A DNA stretch of 64,000 nucleotides. Source: Sordaria brevicollis. Lineage: Eukaryota; Ascomycota; Sordariomycetes; Sordariales; Sordariaceae. Positions 23,159 to 35,380 of the stretch are shown here, piece by piece. The notes beneath the pieces are model-generated. The model worked only from the letters and a program-made list of their open reading frames with translations. It had not been told where the DNA came from and did no database searches. Location of the stretch: contig JAUTDP010000002.1 in the NCBI GenBank assembly GCA_033439795.1, positions 3,596,001 to 3,660,000 on the forward strand, read 5' to 3'. Both the position numbers and the translations under genes were made by a program. The number at the start of each line of letters is the position of its first letter. Within the stretch, counting starts at the first letter, position 1.

Positions 23159-25826
23159 ATGGACGTCATATCCGGCTACCCGGCGGCGCCGTTAACGGGT
23201 ACATCATCACCACCACAATCTTCTTCAAATTCTCAGCAACAACAACAACCACAGCACACTCACCTCAAACAGAGAACAAAACGGCCGTCTATCAAGCCAT
23301 CGTGCTCTTTATCATCAACTTCGTCAGCGTCGTGTTCATCAATCGATAACACAAAAACCGAAAACAAAGTCCCGGTTTTCGAACGACCTTTCTTTCTGCC
23401 AACGCCGGATCAGAGTCCAGAGGAGACTGAGAGTGATGGACCAGACTCTGGAGATATTTCTCCTTTAGAAAGTGGTAGTAGCAGCGGGTCAGGAACACCG
23501 CCGAATGAGACAATCACAGCAGCAGCAGTGGCAGCAGCGACAGCAGAAGTAGCAGAAGAGGAGTTGTCGACATCATCACCGTCATCAGGAACAGACAGCC
23601 CGGCAATTGAAGACTACGACGACCTTGTCATTTCCCCGGACGCAATGGTTCAGCGGGATGAGAATGGAAATGTGAAAGACGACCCAACCACCACTACTAC
23701 CGAAAGACCAGCGTCGTTTTCGCTTACCGTGACGATGGACACGGAGGAGTCGGAGTCGGGGTCGTCCTCATCAGAAGATACTGCTGCTGGTGGTGTTTCG
23801 TCAACAGATGGCAGTAAAGCGAGGAAAGAAAGGAGGGAAAGCAGCACCAGCACCTTAAAACCAACACGACCAACAACAAACATCAAGGTCGGAACCACCA
23901 CGCCCTCAACAACCGACATCCACAACTCGCTCTTGACAGCTATAGAAAAGCAATGTCAGCGGATAGAAGAGATGTCCTCATCCTCCTCTTCATCTGAACC
24001 CTCATCATCCCCCACCACTTCCGAACATCATCACGACCTCTCCTCAACAACAGAAACAACAGACCACTACCACCCGCACCACTCCCGCCACGCCTCCGTC
24101 GTTAGCACCACCACCACCGCCACCATCAAGAGGGTCCGAAGAAAAGGCAAATTTTCCGACCTAGTGTTCACCCGCAACTTCTCGGCCTTTGACCGACAAA
24201 ACGAGGCAGCGGCGTCCTCGCCCTTCCACGGATTTTTCACGCTTTTTTGGCTGGGGATTTCGCTGTTCGTCATCAAGATCGGCGCCGAGAACTGGCGCGA
24301 GTACGGCAACCCGTTGGGTAAAAACGAAATCCTCAGGATCATGTTCCATCGCGATCTGGCAGTTTTGTTGGTCGCTGACGGGGTCATGTGTTTTTCCACC
24401 GGCATGTCGTGGATCTTGCAGCGACTTGTCCGTTCCGGGACGGTGGATTGGGATAAAGAAGGTTGGGTTCTGCAGAACCTGTGGCAATGTCTGTTCGTGG
24501 CGGGCGTTGTCGGTTTCCCGCTGGTGAGAGACTGGCCGTGGACGCACACGGTGTTTTTTGTGATGCATGGCATGGTGATGCTCATGAAGATGCATTCGTA
24601 CGCGTTTTATAACGGGTACCTGGCGTCTGTACACAAGAAAAGAGGACTTTTGCTGAAGAAACTGAAGGAGTTGGAGAATGTGGAAATTGTTAAGAAACAT
24701 GACCCTAGCAGGAGCTGGACGGAGCCGTTCCCCCTCTTGCCGAGGGACATCTCGACGGAGCATTTGTCGAGGGTGCCGAGCGCGCAGGAGTATAAGGAAC
24801 GGAGAAGGGCGTCGATTGCGGCTGCGCAACAGCAGCAAGGGGCTGTGACCGATGGTAGCCAAGAAGCAGCGCCAGAAGACGATGTGGATAAGATCGTGGC
24901 GGCTATTGACTCCAAAGAGCCGTTGGATGAAGAGCAGGTCCATGTTTTTGAGAGATCGCTCAAGTGGGAGGTGGACGCCATGACAGATGAGCTCAGAGGC
25001 AAGACGACGGACGATAAGAGGGCGTATCCAAACAACCTAACAGTGTTCAACCACTACGAGTTCATCGTGCTGCCGACGCTGGTGTACGAGCTCGAGTACC
25101 CCCGGTCGGAGTCGATCAACTGGTCGTATGCGGCCGAGAAGATGGTGGCCTGCTTCGGCGTCATTTTCGTCATGATCATGATCTCGCAGGCCTTCATCTA
25201 CCCCGTCGTCATGGAGACGGTCCGGATGAAGGAGGTCGGGATGCCGCTGAGCGAGCGGTTCAAGTTCTTCCCCTGGATGCTGGCCGACCTGATCTTCCCC
25301 TTCATGATGGAATACCTGCTGTCGTGGTATCTCATCTGGGAGACGATTCTCAACTTTGTGGCCGAGCTGACCAAGTTCGCCGACCGGAGCTTCTACGATG
25401 CCTGGTGGAACTGCGTGTCGTGGGATCAGTTCGCGAGGGACTGGAACCGTCCGGTGCACAACTTCTTGCTGAGGCATGTGTACCACAGCTCCATCTCGGC
25501 CATGAAGGTCGACAAGCACACGGCCACGCTCATCACCTTTTTCTTGTCGGCGTGTGTTCATGAGCTGGTCATGTGGTGCATATTTAAGAAGCTGAGAGGT
25601 TATTTGCTTTTCTTGCAGATGTTTCAGTTGCCGGTGAGTTAACACCTTCTTTCTCTTACCGAGTTCTTATGATGGATAGAACTATATGCTAATATCTCTG
25701 GAACAGCTTGTGAGCTTGAGCAGGACAAAGTGGATGCGACATAGGAAGACTTTGGGCAACGTTATCTTTTGGTTGGGCATGTTTACTGGTCCAAGTATTC
25801 TGTGCAGTTTGTACTTGATTTTGTAA
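23159..25826 (+). CDS. Sterol O-acyltransferase (ACAT/Are family, MBOAT)
   Basis: ER multi-pass enzyme that esterifies ergosterol and other sterols with acyl-CoA for storage in lipid droplets. Exons 23159-25633 and 25707-25826 (864 aa); intron GTGAGT...ACAG. The frame opens three codons earlier at a TTG, but 23159 is the first ATG. The first 330 residues are low-complexity (Ser, Thr, Glu, Gln runs) and probably cytosolic and regulatory. After it: RKGKFSDLVFTRNFSAFDRQN, membrane segments, the TVFFVMHGMVMLMKMHSYAFYNGYL-type ACAT core (key residues HSYAFYNGY), the FYDAWWN motif at residue 745 (family FYxDWWN) and the invariant His at 801 (CVHELVMW). Exon 2 adds the final membrane segment. A low-complexity extension this long is a fungal feature of the family. 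Confidence 0.93.
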
Positions 25827-26849
25827 TCTGTAGACTGGGAGAACTAGTTGGCGGCGTCGGCGTTGTTGACATCGGATGACAGATGTAGTAGTTGGATAAA
25901 GTTGGGATATCATGTCTATGGAATAACCTGACATTCAAGGTCTCTACCCCTGTGTCCTTGTTGATGCTGTTTGCACTGTGATGTGTTATTTCGTTAGTGT
26001 TGAGTTGGTGTCGTTGACCGCGCAGTGACTGGGGATTGAAGATCATCAAAAAGGGAGAGACGGGAGCCGAGACGGGAGACGGGAGGACGGGAAGGCATGT
26101 GGAAATATTGGACCCTGCCGCCGCCCTTTGGAGGAAATTGTTAGTGTCAAAGAAGGCTGTTGGTGCGTACCGTATCGATACGGCTGCCAATCACAAGCCC
26201 GATACACCAATGATACGTCATTTCAATGTGGGTCCATTCGCCTTACCGCCTTTGCGTTCCCTGCTGCCTCGAGCCCCAGCGTCCAACCTGAAGAGCGGGC
26301 GTTTTCAGCAGGTGCGTGGCCAGCGTGGGCTGCCCTGTGCTGCGGCCTGCAGTGGCAGTTGGGTGGCCGGGCCCGACGATTCGACCAGAAACGGAACATT
26401 TTCCACTGTGCTCCAGCGACATCCAAATTTCCAACTCCATTTTCAGGTTGTGAGGAGGTTCCCCTTCCGCTTCCACTTCCCGCTGTTTCGCTTCCTTTCT
26501 CAATCAGTTCGTTTCTCCTCTTCACCTCCCCCAAACGGTGTGTCCCAAGTCTCCTCTTTCCACCTATTCATCACCACCACCCCCCTACCTCTACCTCTAC
26601 CTCTACCTGACCTACAAACCCTCAGCCCATCCCACCTGTCACTTCATCCATTGCTGCTTATCCATTCGTCGCCTTTTTTTCCCATTTGCAACTCTCCCCT
26701 ACATCCACCTACTTTTATATCTCCGCGCGTCGGACTCTCGCACCCTGTCTGTCCGAGAGCACCACACTCATCTAGCTTTTACTCTTTAGGCTTGCCATCT
26801 GTCATCATCGACCGCGACCGCGAATCGCGCACGGCAATCGGCTCTCACC
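25827..26849. other. Intergenic region upstream of the SR-protein gene
   Basis: 1 kb with the acyltransferase 3' end and the SR-gene promoter. A (CTACCT)n-like run lies near 26580-26615. The long open frame 26036-27202 on + crosses the SR start and first intron, has no recognised domain, and is considered chance in this C-rich sequence. Confidence 0.5.
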
Positions 26850-28205
26850 ATGTCTCGCAACGGCACCACTCTCTACGTGACCGGGTTCAGCCACGGCACC
26901 CGCGCACGCGACCTTGCCTACGAGTTCGAGCGGTACGTTATCTAGAAAGCAGAAATCACTACCACGACGGCGATGACTCGATCACCACCTTCGAGTACGG
27001 TTCTTGTCCTCGATCCGCCCTCGCCCTCGCCCTCGCCCTCCCCAATCCCGCCCCGTCCTCTCCTCCATATCTCTCCCGCCCCCGTCGTATCGAATCCCCC
27101 TTCCGAGTCCCCTCCGTCTCCGTCTTCGCCCTTCTTGCGACAGTCTCCTATCTTCTGTCCGTCTCTCCCGCCGTTCTTCGCTATGTCCACTGCGCTTCAT
27201 GATCCGCTCGAGGTAACCTCGTTGTCATTTCGACGTCCACGCCCTCGAACCATCCCCTTCTCTTCACCGAGCGGTCGGCGCCTATACGTATCCTTGTTCC
27301 CCTAAGTCGGGCGAGTCGCCCGTCGACTTTGGCGGAAGATCACGCGGCTCTGCGGAACGGCATTCTTCATCTCCACGAAACGATTCACTCATTCATTCTG
27401 TGTTAGTCCCGAGTACTGACGTATATCATAGCTACGGTCGTCTTGTGCGCTGCGACATTCCTGCTCCTCGCAGTGCCAGCAGCAGACTGTATGTTACTCC
27501 CCTCCGAGTGATGGAATCAAACTGGAGCTAACGGCAAGCTTCAAAAGTTTTGCTTTCGTTGAATACGAGGACCGTCGCGATGCCGACGACGCGTACCATG
27601 ATATGCACAACAAGCGCATCGGCCGCGACGACATCCTAAAGATCGAGGTCAGTCCACTTTTTCTGCCACGACAAACCGAAGCTCATCATACGCTGGGTGC
27701 TAATTCGAACTATAGTGGGCTCGTACTCCCCCCTCCGCTTCTTGGCGCTTTGATCGTAGCGATCGTGAACGTGGCCCTCGTGGCCGTGACCGCTCTCCCC
27801 GCCGCCGCTCTCCCAGCCCGAGGCGCAGCACTAGAGACTACTCTCCTAGGAAGGATGATCGTCGTGACCGTGACCGCGATCGTGACTACGACCGCGATCG
27901 TCGCGATACTCGTGACCGCTCTCGCAGCCCTGAGCGGTATGTGGCCGATGACCCTTCGCAACAACCTCTTGGCACGATACTGACGTTTTTCTAGTGAGCG
28001 TGAGCGCGATACCAAGGACGACCGCGACCGCGAGGACCGTGACCGTCGCGAGAACGGTACTAACGGTGACGACAGGAAGGGTACGTAAACCCTTTTGAAC
28101 GAACAACTCCCCCCAATGCGCGACCATAATCTGACGACTCATCCCTCTCCAGCCATCGATAGCCCCGAGAGGCCTGCCCACGACGACCTTGACGTTGCCG
28201 AGTAA
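26850..28205 (+). CDS. SR-type splicing factor (RRM plus RS/RD-rich tail)
   Basis: RNA-binding protein of the serine/arginine family, expected in the nucleus in pre-mRNA splicing and mRNA export. Six exons, 26850-26932, 27432-27488, 27548-27647, 27716-27936, 27995-28080 and 28153-28205, join in frame to 199 aa. The RRM (residues about 6-80) has RNP2-like TLYVTGFS, then YGRLVRCDIPAP, RNP1-like LFAFVEYED and RDADDAYHDMHNKRIGRDDILKIEWA. Residues about 85-185 alternate R with S or D (SPRRRSPSPRRS, RDRDRDYDRDRRD). The C-terminus is acidic. The first intron is 499 nt, long for this window, and C-rich; in SR genes a long early intron is often used for autoregulatory splicing, so that is worth a look. 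Exon 3 acceptor could be one of two nearby AGs; the one giving LFAFVEYE was chosen. Confidence 0.9.
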
Positions 28206-31200
28206 ACAAATCGCCACACTCATGGCGGAGGGTCCTTTTGGTTTCGGTGCCAGTCATTCAAGCCCCGCCTGTTGTGTTGGCATGTTGTAAGAGATGCCAA
28301 CTGTTACCGTGGTTTCGTGATTTCCTTTGTTTCTGTGTGTGGTAGGCATGCTGATGCCGGCTTCTCTTTACTGGGCAGCTGGCTTGGCGTGCTGCTTGAT
28401 GACGCCTTTTGCCCTTTATCTCAACTCTAGAATCGAGACGAAGCGGTCGATCGGGTCTTATCTAACACCATACTCGCCATTTCGACCGTTCGGGTGCCAT
28501 CACATTCGGTTGGGTCTTCCACAGGACGACACTCCGCTGGTATGGATCACTGATCCAATCCCCTGTCAAAAGACGTAAAAACCGGCTGGGCTTGGCCGAT
28601 ACGGTCATGGCCGCCAAAGCGTTGCTTAGAGTCTTGACAAGTCTGGAAAGGAGACACAAAACAAATATATCGGGTAAACCCTTCAAGGGGCGGGTGCAAA
28701 GGGGCCTATGGTCTTGGTGACCGGTGGCCTAATTGTTTTTATTTCCTTACTTGTTTTTCGTTGTCTCTTTTTTTTTTTATCTCTCTCAACAGAAAAGTAG
28801 CTAGAGCAGCTGTTTAGGTAGTAAATGGTAGGGGCTATTGAGGTGAAATCTGGTTCTACAGGCAGACTTTTGTGAAAGAGGCGGATAAGCGAGCTGTGTG
28901 GAAGGTGATTTGGTTTTGCTCTTGTTCCTTTTTCTCATTTGGGATGTACAGTACTCGGACTCTTTTTATCCCGGTGGCCGTTGTGATACTAGTCGTTAAG
29001 TCTCGAAGCGCCCCCAAACCAATGGCGAGACGTTTCTAGTCCTGACGAGTAGGTGTTCTTGTGTAGCTAGAGTCAACTAACTTGTTCACTCACTGACAAT
29101 GATCCAACATGCACTGTAACATTCAATTGTGAAATGATTATTGGCTCACTTGAGAGACTCACCTCGACAAGCCAGAAACTAAGCTGAGTTGAGGATACAT
29201 CATGAACACAAACTCTTTTGAAAGTCTGGTTCGGGTCAAAGGAAAGAAAGCTGAAGCTGTAAGCACGCGTATAAAGATTCCCTATCTTGGTCTGAATCGT
29301 GATATTTTACACCAATCCGCTGGAAGCCGACTACAAGCGCTGCAAAGGAGATTGGCTGGAATATGTATGTATGCATTCGTGATCCTAGTCGTAGTTAAGG
29401 CAAGGTAGTGAATGGTAAAGCCCTTCAGACAATTAGGAATATCGTTGAGCTACCTATACGTGTGAGATGTATATTTGCCTATTACATATGCTTTGAAAAG
29501 ATGCTGGCACTACTTGAGGTACCCTCATCATCGAGAATTTTATAAGTCCTCGATTGAAATTTGAAAGATTATCCAAACGCATTCGGCCATGCCCGTCTTC
29601 CCTTTTGCTGTCAAACTCCGATCTACAATGCGGTTACATCACATGAGCTTCTCGGGAGGCGTGTGAGTCGTAGTGTACCTGTGTCTACCGTAGAAACTCG
29701 ACAAACTGGTAAACCGCTTAGGCAAACTTAGGTAGAATGTAAGGGTTTTCTGCCAGGAAACGCACAGTTCTATAGAAGTAGACGTCCGGCGTTCTGCACA
29801 TAAATGTATGCGAGTTTAGCGGGAGGGATATATGAGGGGACCGGAGAACGATCAGCTAACAGGCGTTACATGAGCACATTAGGTATGATGTACCCTGTGC
29901 CTACTGTCTGGCAGACTACCCTGATTTTCCTACATTGGAGGTTTACCAGTTTGTCGAGTTTCTACGGTATGTCGTGCGTTTCTCACAGAGGTTCGGGTAC
30001 GACTCTTCCACCGTCCTACTAGATACCGTATCAGCATCTCATTGAGGTGCATTGTGTGTGAATGAGGCACGATGTATCAGCTCATCACCCAGTTTTTGAA
30101 GTTAAGAAAGTAATGAAGGGTAGATGAGCAACGAGTGAAGTCAAGTTTAGCGTAGCAAACGTAGGGCTAAAGAAGACACACCTAACCGAAGCGGGTGATC
30201 CTCGATTTTGTCCTATTCCAGCGTAGTCTCCTTTCTAAACTGTTGTTGTAGCACTGGACCCTTGGACAACTTAGTCAAGGGCGGTCAGGTGACCACAAAA
30301 ACGGTCAGAGCCAAGGGGTCTTTGTGAGATCAGCTGGATCTCTCAGAAGGGGGGATCAAGGTTGTTCTATTTGGCAGATTGTGGAAACTTGGAAAGGGGT
30401 GATGACAGAAGAAGAAATAATTGGACGAGCGAATCACAACTCAAACAAAAGCATTGAAGTTCGAGATCTAAAACCCCAACGCTCAGCCACTTTGACTTCA
30501 TCTCTCACTTGAAAAAAGACAAGATGACAGGCATGGCAATGACAGGAACGGGACGGGCACGGGAAAGAAGGGAAATGACTTCCACTTTCGTGCTTCACCT
30601 TCACACGTCCATCGTCACCTGTCAGACTCAGGCCCTTCTTGGCAGGTATCTTCGCGGCTGTCGGCTGCTGAACCTCCAATGGCTTTCCAGTTGCATTGCT
30701 GGGAATTTTCGTCACCATTCGGGATCTCAAATCCAATCCACCCAACGGAAACCTAGCAACCCCACACCACTTCGGTCCCGCGCCCAGTGCCGCCCTGGAT
30801 TTCATCTTCTTCCAGAAGGAGCAGCCTGTCCAAAAAGCTCCGCACTGCATCTCTCGCTGAATGGGGCCCGGAACCCGACCGATCCTTTTCTTGTTGACAA
30901 CTTCCCGACTCTCCTTTTAATACCCGTTCCCTTTTGAAGCTTCCCTATTTTATCTGCCTGCCCTGCACATTATTTCTCTTCTTGTGTTACACGGGACTTG
31001 GTTATAGGTTGCGCCTCTACCGAATATTCCTTCTTTGCGTTACGTGCAACCAAGAAGAACTTTAACGCGGCATCTCTTAATTCTTTTTACACTGTCTTCT
31101 TCTAGACTAGCCTTCCAGCCGAACTCAAGATATTCCCCGGTGCCACGGGAAACCCCTAGATTGCTTTACCGAGAAAACGACGCTCAACCCCCCCAGTCTG

Positions 31201-31564
31201 ATCTAGCAAAAGCCGAGCAAAACTTCCGTCCTGCGACTTTTCAACTCTCTCCCCATCATCACGACGAGATCCTTTTTCGCCCAGACAACTTCACACCTTT
31301 GCATTCAAGCGGTAAAAAGCAATTCACCTTACAACGACGTCAAACCTTTTCCACCGAACGAAAGCTGCACCTGAAAGCTCCTATATAAACGCGAGTCAAC
31401 GGATCTGCGTCATTGTTCTTGGCGCCATATTTGCGATCTTCCCGGAGGACACACATCCACATTGCGCATGCGCCCTGCGCCCCTGAGCAGCTACATACCG
31501 AATTTCACGATAATTTCTCTCCGACACGAGTTGAAGAGGTAACTCCTCTCCGCCATCTTTCAGA
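28206..31564. other. Long intergenic region with one MITE
   Basis: 3.36 kb without a supported gene. It holds a 280-bp TA-flanked MITE at 29688-29967. A TATATAAA-like box sits near 31382-31389, about 180 bp before the carrier start codon, and may be its promoter element. An open + frame 31035-31388 in the leader has no recognised domain. Confidence 0.55.
29688..29967. mobile_element. MITE with 28-bp perfect TIRs and TA target duplication
   Basis: The 28 bases from 29688 (CCGTAGAAACTCGACAAACT...) are the exact reverse complement of those ending at 29967. Both ends are flanked by TA (29686-29687 and 29968-29969). The element is 280 bp with no coding capacity and is not RIPed. A TA duplication points to Tc1/mariner-type mobilisation (inference). 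The adjoining internal bases are also partly palindromic, so the element may fold into a long hairpin. Confidence 0.85.
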
Positions 31565-32874
31565 ATGTCCGCGGTACGTTCAACCTCCCTTCACGGCGAT
31601 CTGTCTGGCACACCGCGAGGTCCATGACCTTTGCGCTTCGGCTTAGTGTCCTCCTCCTTCCGTTCTCCCGTTGCAAGCCGAAAATCGCAAACATGATCGC
31701 TTGATTGCACACATATTGTCTTGGAAACTCTTACTGACTTCTGTTCCAACAGACGCCAAGCGCTAGCGGCGCGCCCTCGTCTCTACCCATACCGACCGTC
31801 GAGAAAATGAGCGCCGCCGACCAGTTCCGATCCGCAGTCTCCCAACCGACAGTCGCTGCCTTTTGCGCCGGCGGTGTCGCCGGCGCCGTTTCCCGAACGG
31901 TAGTGTCGCCACTCGAGCGTCTCAAGATTCTCTACCAAGTACAGAGCAATGGGCGCGAAGCCTACAAGCTCAGTGTGGGCAAGGCATTGGCCAAGATGTG
32001 GAGGGAAGAGGGCTGGAGGGGCTTCATGGCCGGCAATGGTACCAATTGCATCCGAATTGTCCCTTACTCGGCAGTACAGTTCGGAAGCTACAACTTTTAC
32101 AAGAGGAACATCTTTGAGAGGCATCCCGGCGACTCTCTCACGCCCCTTTCGAGGCTGACCTGCGGTGGTCTGGCTGGTATCACCTCGGTCACCTTCACCT
32201 ACCCGCTCGACATTGTCAGGACAAGATTGTCCATCCAGACTGCTTCCTTTGCGGAGCTTGGCGAAAGGCCACGCAAGATGCCCGGCATGTGGGAGACCTT
32301 GGTAAAGATGTACAGGACCGAGGGCGGATTCCCGGCACTTTATCGAGGAATCGTTCCCACGGTTGCCGGTGTTGCTCCTTACGTAAGTCACGCTTGGCAT
32401 TTGTCAACTGGGGGATCGTCATCATGCTGACTGAGAGTGAACAGGTCGGCCTGAACTTTATGGTTTACGAACATGTCAGGCAATACCTCACTTTGGATGG
32501 CGAGCAGAACCCTAGTGCTGTCAGAAAACTGCTCGCTGGTGCGATCTCCGGTGCGGTCGCTCAGACATGCACATATCCTTTGTAAGTACAATTCTTGTCT
32601 AGTGTGTCTATGCATGCGACTGACCCAAACCAGCGATGTTTTGCGCCGCCGTTTCCAAATCAACACCATGTCTGGTATGGGCTACCAGTACAAGGGCATC
32701 TTCGACGCCATCCGCGTCATCGTCACCGAGGAAGGGCTCCGTGGCTTGTACAAGGGAATAGTACCCAACCTGCTAAAGGTCGCGCCCAGCATGGCCTCGA
32801 GCTGGCTCAGTTACGAGGTCTGCCGTGATCTTCTCGTGGGATTGAAGCCTGAGGAGACCAAGCTATTGCAATAA
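31565..32874 (+). CDS. Mitochondrial carrier, YPR011C (APS/PAPS transporter) type
   Basis: Inner-membrane solute carrier. Four exons, 31565-31573, 31753-32382, 32445-32581 and 32634-32874, give 338 aa. The first coding exon is only nine nt (Met-Ser-Ala) before a 179-nt intron; the TTPSAS reading continues in frame. Three Solcar repeats carry the signatures SPLERLK, YPLDIVR and YPFDVLRRRFQ, each followed by the conserved basic/aromatic region. The stretches AGGVAGAVSRTVVSP, NCIRIVPYSAVQFGSYNF, RLSIQTA and VGLNFMVYE resemble yeast YPR011C, shown to carry adenosine 5'-phosphosulfate and PAPS. Substrate assignment is by that resemblance only; the related Leu5/CoA carriers are the alternative. The internal ATG at 31807 would lose the N-terminal 20 residues without losing a Solcar repeat. 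Confidence 0.88.
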
Positions 32875-33916
32875 TCGTCGTGAGCTCGAATCGATACCAC
32901 CAATTCAACACAAATACCTTCAATAACAGGTCCAGTTACCAAACCCCAAAACAGACGATAGAAGTCAATAATAGAGGGGCAATGATAGAGCCCTTGCATT
33001 TCTAGCGTATGAACTTCTTTCTCTGTACATTTCTGGTGATACTTCGTTTCATAACCTATACGACGCTTTAATCATTCAGAGCTGCCTATGGCAGTTAATG
33101 CATTATGAACCTGAGAGTTCACTGGTGGTATTGGTATGGGGTGGGCTCAGAGGCATCCACGATCGAGTAATGGCATCCGGGTCGACGAGGGCAAGGACTC
33201 GGTGTTGGTGAAAGAAGTCAAACATGTATATCGATCATCAGTATTGAGATACCGGTCAATATCTTTTCCTTCTCTTTCGCATTGGGGGGTAATTCATAGG
33301 CATGAAGATCATGTTTTCGGATAAAAAACGGTGGTTCTGGAAGTATTGAGAAAATTTGCAGACAACATGGCTGAGCTGGGCAGCTGATGAATCGGGGAGG
33401 AAGGAAAGAGGATCTTTGGGAGTCGTTAGGGCTGCGCGGCGTTGTGTTAGAATAACGAAGGTTAGGGATAGAGAAAAGCCAAATGAGCGCAATTATTAAG
33501 CAAAGCCCAAAGTCTTTGGAAACAGTACCGGTTGTCCTCTCAACTGCTATTTATATTCTCAACGTTGGTAGTGGTCGATAGTGAAACTGATGATAGTTGA
33601 ACTCCTGTACGGGCAGACGGGATGACAACAATGACGGAACGTCCCGCAATAGGGGAAAACAAACAAAAGCGACAGGGAAGGTGACGGGTGGGCCCAGACC
33701 AAGCGCACGAGCCACGTTCAAGCTCCACGCACAGACCAGTCCTCCACCAGCTGTCGTCTTCCAGGCCCACAACCCCAATTTCTGCCGCATGTGACCGCCC
33801 GCACAAATCCGCCGGGCGGTTGGACACCAAAAACTTCTCTGAATTTTGCGGCACCTCTTGATTTTTGAGTTTGACAACCCCCGATTTCAGTCGACAATCG
33901 AGAGTCAGCCGCCAAG
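32875..33916. other. Intergenic region, carrier 3' flank and eL18 promoter
   Basis: 1 kb without a supported gene. The last 200 bp are the likely eL18 promoter and 5' UTR. Confidence 0.5.
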
Positions 33917-35030
33917 ATGGGTACGTAAAATCAGCAAAACTACCATCACAACTGCCACCGAAATGGCCTCCTTTGAAGCCTTTGTGTGCGAGTGGACGAG
34001 ATTGTTTTTCGACGTTTTGTGAAAATAAAACCGAGAAAAACTTTCCTCGATCTGCGACCATGGCAATTTTCAACCTGCGTTCCCGGTGCGACTGGAGATA
34101 TTATGGTCCTTCTGTTGGGCGCCCTCGATAGATGTCATGCCGCAAAATCAATCAGATCACGCTCGCGCTCCTCTCTCTGGAAATGAAGAGGGCGACGACG
34201 ACATTTCGATTGTGCGGATAGGCATTCGAGGCGCAAAAACACCAACAGTGGATATAAACTCCGTCGCATTTAGGTCGAGCAATGGCACGCCAGTCTGAGC
34301 ATACCTGAACCATTGAAGGCTGACTGGGAGTCTGTTTGCGACGAATAGGTATCGATCTCCGCAAGCACCACGAGCGGTCCACTCACCGCAAGGCCCCCAA
34401 GAGCGACAATGTCTACTTGAAGCTCCTGGTCAAGCTTTACCGCTTCCTTGCCCGTAAGTTTTTGATCCTCCCTCCCCAACGCCAATGATGGCAATGACGA
34501 TAGCAATACTAACCCACACTCCTTCACAGGCCGCACTGACTCTGCCTTCAACAAGGTCGTGCTCCGCCGGTTGTTCATGTCCCGCATCAACCGTCCCCCC
34601 ATCTCTCTCTCTCGCATTGCCGCCAACCTCAAGAACGGCAACGAGAAGAAGACCGTCGTTGTTGTCGGTACCGTCACCGATGACAACCGTCTCCTGACCG
34701 TCCCCAAGGTCTCGGTTGCTGCCCTCCGCTTCACCGCCACTGCCCGTGCTCGCATCGAGGCTGCCGGTGGCCAGGCCATCACCCTCGACCAGCTCGCCCT
34801 TGAGAAGCCCACCGGTGCCAACACCCTCCTTCTCCGTGGCCCCAAGAACGCTCGCGAGGCTTTCAAGCACTTCGGCTTCGGTCCCCACAAGAACAAGGTG
34901 CGTTGCATTTCTGGCCTCAAAACAGGAAACAGACTACTGACACCCATTACAGAAGCCCTACGTCGCTTCCAAGGGCCGCAAGTTCGAGCGCGCTCGTGGT
35001 CGCAGAAGGTCCAAGGGTTTCAAGGTCTAA
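33917..35030 (+). CDS. rpl18: 60S ribosomal protein eL18
   Basis: Component of the large ribosomal subunit. Exons 33917-33920, 34349-34453, 34530-34897 and 34953-35030 (184 aa, normal for eL18). The first coding exon is just ATG-G, followed by a 428-nt intron, the classic layout of fungal ribosomal protein genes. The protein reads [20 protein letters not shown], then [68 protein letters not shown] and ends [10 protein letters not shown], all eL18 hallmarks. The start is preceded by GCCGCCAAG, a good context. Converges on the methyltransferase gene across the 35.4-kb MITE. Confidence 0.97.
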
Positions 35031-35380
35031 ACGGAGCAAAGATACCCCTGGCGACAACACTACCTGGTACAAGGCGTGGGGAATCTTTTGCTGCTCCTCT
35101 CTCTTATACTGCTGCGGCCTCTGGCAAGAATGGTTCAAGTCATGTTTGGCTGTTTTTGCTGTGCTGCTGCGTATTTGGGGGGTTTGCATGGGACAATTAT
35201 ACTCCGGGCTGCGGCTGGCTGTGTGCAATCATCATAGGGCAATTATGCTCCTTAGTTTATCATGACAAGGAAACAATTGATGACCACCACGTCTTTACCA
35301 GAACCACATTTGATATTTGTGATTAATGTGATTCATGTGAATCGTGCTACGTATGGAGATCTGGTGTACAGTGTCTTTAA

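Noticed and set aside
26036..27202. 388-codon open + frame across the SR gene start
   Set aside because: It runs through the SR promoter, first exon and first intron in a different frame, is Pro/Ser low-complexity from C-rich DNA, and has no domain.
30434..31388. Open frames on both strands upstream of the carrier gene
   Set aside because: No recognised domain or splice structure; probably promoter and leader sequence.
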